Shown here piece by piece: positions 61,001 through 64,000 of a stretch of 64,000 nt of DNA. The notes below the pieces were generated by a model that was given only the letters and a program-made list of their open reading frames with translations, searched no databases and was not told the origin of the DNA. Origin of the DNA: Siphonodentalium dalli. Taxonomy: Eukaryota > Mollusca > Scaphopoda > Gadilida > Siphonodentaliidae. A program made the position numbers and the translations under genes. The stretch covers positions 112,706,004 through 112,770,003 of the forward strand of contig CP136064.1 in the NCBI GenBank assembly GCA_032622095.1, written 5' to 3'. Positions within the stretch are counted from its first letter, which is position 1. Each line of letters starts with the position of its first letter.

Positions 61001-64000
61001 TGTCCCTATAATATTTAGTTGGGTTTTGGTAAGGTATTGTGGCGATATTCTACTATGTAGGCCAATATGTATGTTGTTCAGTGCATACTTTTTGAATATC
61101 GTTGGCCTCCATCGACATACTACGGAAAGTGGGTAATTGTTTAGAAGTACTGAAAATTCCCCATCGAATGACACCAAACACGTGACGATTGGTTGAAGGA
61201 AATTAAATTCATAGTGCATCTTCTGTAAACTTGAACAAAATGAAGGGGCCACAATTTCCACATTTCTCAATCGATTTACAAAATTCTTTCACGAGTAGCA
61301 TTAGTACGTCGTATAGATACTTCATAACAATTTTGGTTCAAATCGGAGACAAAAAAAAATATGACAATTTTTGCCCCCCTCCCTAATACGGACCAATGTT
61401 TTTGAATCTTGGTCAAAATTGCACCATTTCGTCTTCTTTCTATGGATAACACGCTCACATAAACCAAATACAGTTCACGTGCGTCGTCTAGGAGGAGTTT
61501 TGTCCACAAGCACTTTCTCCTAAATCGATGTATGAATACAATTTTCGATTTGTTATAACTTGGTCAATTCTGAACCGATTTCCAAAATTCTTTCAGGAGG
61601 ATCATTAGTACGTCCTATAGATACACGACAGTAAAAGTAGTTGAAATCATCGAAAAAAAATATTTCGAAAATTTTGCCCCCACCCAAACCCCAAAAATAT
61701 AAGTCCGTTCCTGTTCAAAACTTATTTTCATAGCAAGTTGCTAATAAGTAACTGCATAGAAGTCCTCATATCTGGCTACCTTGAATGTTATAGGCGGACA
61801 CGGGATATGAAATAAATCGAATTTTGCGAATCATGGGCGACAACTCTGTAGGGAAAGCTCGGACATAAATTGTAAAGCATGGACACAATAGGGCCTACTG
61901 AGTTGTACATACGGTCCAAATTTCAAGTTGCTGCTGTTCATACTTTTCGAGATACTGCAACCCCCAGTTTTACACATAAAGGGAGATAACTCTGCAAATC
62001 AAGTTAGGACAAAATCCTATATAGCCCGATGCACTACAACTATCATAGGGCTATAAACATACCAAAATCCAGCGCTCTATCTCTCATACTTCCTGAGATA
62101 TAAGGGTTATAAAATTGCTTAGTATAATAATAATAAATAATATTGGAAAAAAATAATAAATTGAATAACAATATACTTCCATATTAAAATATGGAAGTAT
62201 AATAAGGGAATCGCGCGGAATTGATTGGAATGTCGATTGTATGGTTCATTGACATTTCTGTGTTCAGTTGGAATGTTCTGGTATGACCCCCACCCATGCC
62301 TCGAAATTTGGTGACGCGGGTAGAAAAATCGCCATATCTTGGCCAATTTTCAAGATTTCGAGCTAATTTTTGCGCCATTGTGTTCGTATTTGATGTCCCT
62401 ATAATATTTAGTTGGGTTTTGGTAAGGTATTGTGGCGATATTCTACTATGTAGGCCAATATGTATGTTGTTCAGTGCATACTTTTTGAATATCGTTGGCC
62501 TCCATCGACATACTACGGAAAGTGGGTAATTGTTTAGAAGTACTGAAAATTCCCCATCGAATGACACCAAACACGTGACGATTGGTTGAAGGAAATTAAA
62601 TTCATAGTGCATCTTCTGTAAACTTGAACAAAATGAAGGGGCCACAATTTCCACATTTCTCAATCGATTTACAAAATTCTTTCACGAGTAGCATTAGTAC
62701 GTCGTATAGATACTTCATAACAATTTTGGTTCAAATCGGAGACAAAAAAAAATATGACAATTTTTGCCCCCCTCCCTAATACGGACCAATGTTTTTGAAT
62801 CTTGGTCAAAATTGCACCATTTCGTCTTCTTTCTATGGATAACACGCTCACATAAACCAAATACAGTTCACGTGCGTCGTCTAGGAGGAGTTTTGTCCAC
62901 AAGCACTTTCTCCTAAATCGATGTATGAATACAATTTTCGATTTGTTATAACTTGGTCAATTCTGAACCGATTTCCAAAATTCTTTCAGGAGGATCATTA
63001 GTACGTCCTATAGATACACGACAGTAAAAGTAGTTGAAATCATCGAAAAAAAATATTTCGAAAATTTTGCCCCCACCCAAACCCCAAAAATATAAGTCCG
63101 TTCCTGTTCAAAACTTATTTTCATAGCAAGTTGCTAATAAGTAACTGCATAGAAGCCCTCATATCTGGCTACCTTGAATGTTATAGGCGGACACAGGATA
63201 TGAAATAAATCGAATTTTGCGAATCATGGGCGACAACTCTGTAGGGAAAGCTCGGACATAAATTGTAAAGCATGGACACAATAGGGCCTACTGAGTTGTA
63301 CATACGGTCCAAATTTCAAGTTGCTGCTGTTCATACTTTTCGAGATACTGCAACCCCCAGTTTTACACATAAAGGGAGATAACTCTGCAAATCAAGTTAG
63401 GACAAAATCCTATATAGCCCGATGCACTACAACTATCATAGGGCTATAAACATACCAAAATCCAGCGCTCTATCTCTCATACTTCCTGAGATATAAGGGT
63501 TATAAAATTGCTTAGTATAATAATAATAAATAATATTGGAAAAAAATAATAAATTGAATAACAATATACTTCCATATTAAAATATGGAAGTATAATAAGG
63601 GAATCGCGCGGAATTGATTGGAATGTCGATTGTATGGTTCATTGACATTTCTGTGTTCAGTTGGAATGTTCTGGTATGACCCCCACCCATGCCTCGAAAT
63701 TTGGTGACGCGGGTAGAAAAATCGCCATATCTTGGCCAATTTTCAAGATTTCGAGCTAATTTTTGCGCCATTGTGTTCGTATTTGATGTCCCTATAATAT
63801 TTAGTTGGGTTTTGGTAAGGTATTGTGGCGATATTCTACTATGTAGGCCAATATGTATGTTGTTCAGTGCATACTTTTTGAATATCGTTGGCCTCCATCG
63901 ACATACTACGGAAAGTGGGTAATTGTTTAGAAGTACTGAAAATTCCCCATCGAATGACACCAAACACGTGACGATTGGTTGAAGGAAATTAAATTCATAG
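57958..64000. repeat. A-type satellite array, block A4 (at least 4.3 copies, right-truncated)
   Basis: Period 1393 bp, with palindromes at 57993, 59386, 60779, 62172 and 63565. It continues past the window edge, so its right border and any fourth insert are not seen. Private changes include gtgtttagttgg near 58085, agtcctcat near 61763 and cgggatatg near 61802. It is otherwise the same family as A1-A3. Confidence 0.95.

Noticed and set aside
1-64000. Dozens of 60-159-codon open frames on both strands, candidate protein genes
   Set aside because: They recur only because the DNA is tandemly repeated. They overlap each other on both strands, have no known domain, and change length with single-base indels such as the 5/6 C run. 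No entry is called as a CDS.
1-64000. CRISPR array or other prokaryotic feature
   Set aside because: The repeats are 1.38-1.39 kb direct monomers with no short-repeat/spacer pattern, and there are no cas genes or bacterial gene organisation.
1-64000. Hammerhead ribozyme in the satellite, as known in some animal satellites
   Set aside because: I looked for the ctgatga core with a matching gaaa segment on both strands and saw no match; ctgatag and ctgatgc in the inserts lack the required core.

Overview
The window is entirely repetitive eukaryotic DNA with no convincing gene. It is AT-rich, has no bacterial-style gene packing, and contains no recognisable protein domain, tRNA or rRNA. Each 1.39-kb monomer carries the sequence agggagataactctg. 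I recall this kind of motif as abundant in mollusc, and especially bivalve, genomes, so a mollusc is my best guess for the source, from memory only.

Layout from left to right: A-type satellite, 2.5 copies (1-3527); insert I1 (3528-5771); B-type satellite, 7.5 copies (5772-16096); A-type, 3 copies (16097-20249); insert I2 (20250-22494); B'-type, 5.5 copies (22495-30050); A-type, 2 copies (30051-32835); insert I3 (32836-35089); C-type, 16.5 copies (35090-57957); A-type, at least 4.3 copies running off the right edge (57958-64000). Monomer periods are 1393 bp (A), 1383 (B), 1382 (B') and 1388-1389 (C). By eye, A and B are about 88% identical over the 360 bp I aligned, A and C about 96%, and B and B' about 99%. 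Copies within one array are almost identical.

The same order, [A]n - insert - [B, B' or C]m, occurs three times head to tail, and a fourth unit is begun. The window is therefore a three-tier repeat. Degenerate sub-repeats of about 146-150 and 300 bp lie inside 1.39-kb monomers, and the monomers lie inside composite units of about 14 kb (16.1-30.05 kb) and 28 kb (30.05-57.96 kb). Every right-hand array ends, and every following A array begins, at a perfect 30-nt palindrome that occurs once per monomer (43 copies in the window). Each such boundary therefore carries two palindromes.

The insert of about 2.25 kb is non-coding. From left to right it holds a CTAG-plus-hairpin terminus, a G-poor tract of about 420 bp, a conserved hairpin, three diverged tandem copies of a unit of about 360 bp, a poly(T) run and a short 19-bp minisatellite. 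Read on the minus strand, its left end looks like a Helitron 3' terminus (hairpin, 6-nt spacer, CTAG, then T) and its right end begins with TC after an A. My working hypothesis is a rolling-circle (Helitron/Helentron-like) non-autonomous element associated with satellite amplification. This is inference, because no Rep/helicase is present in the window.
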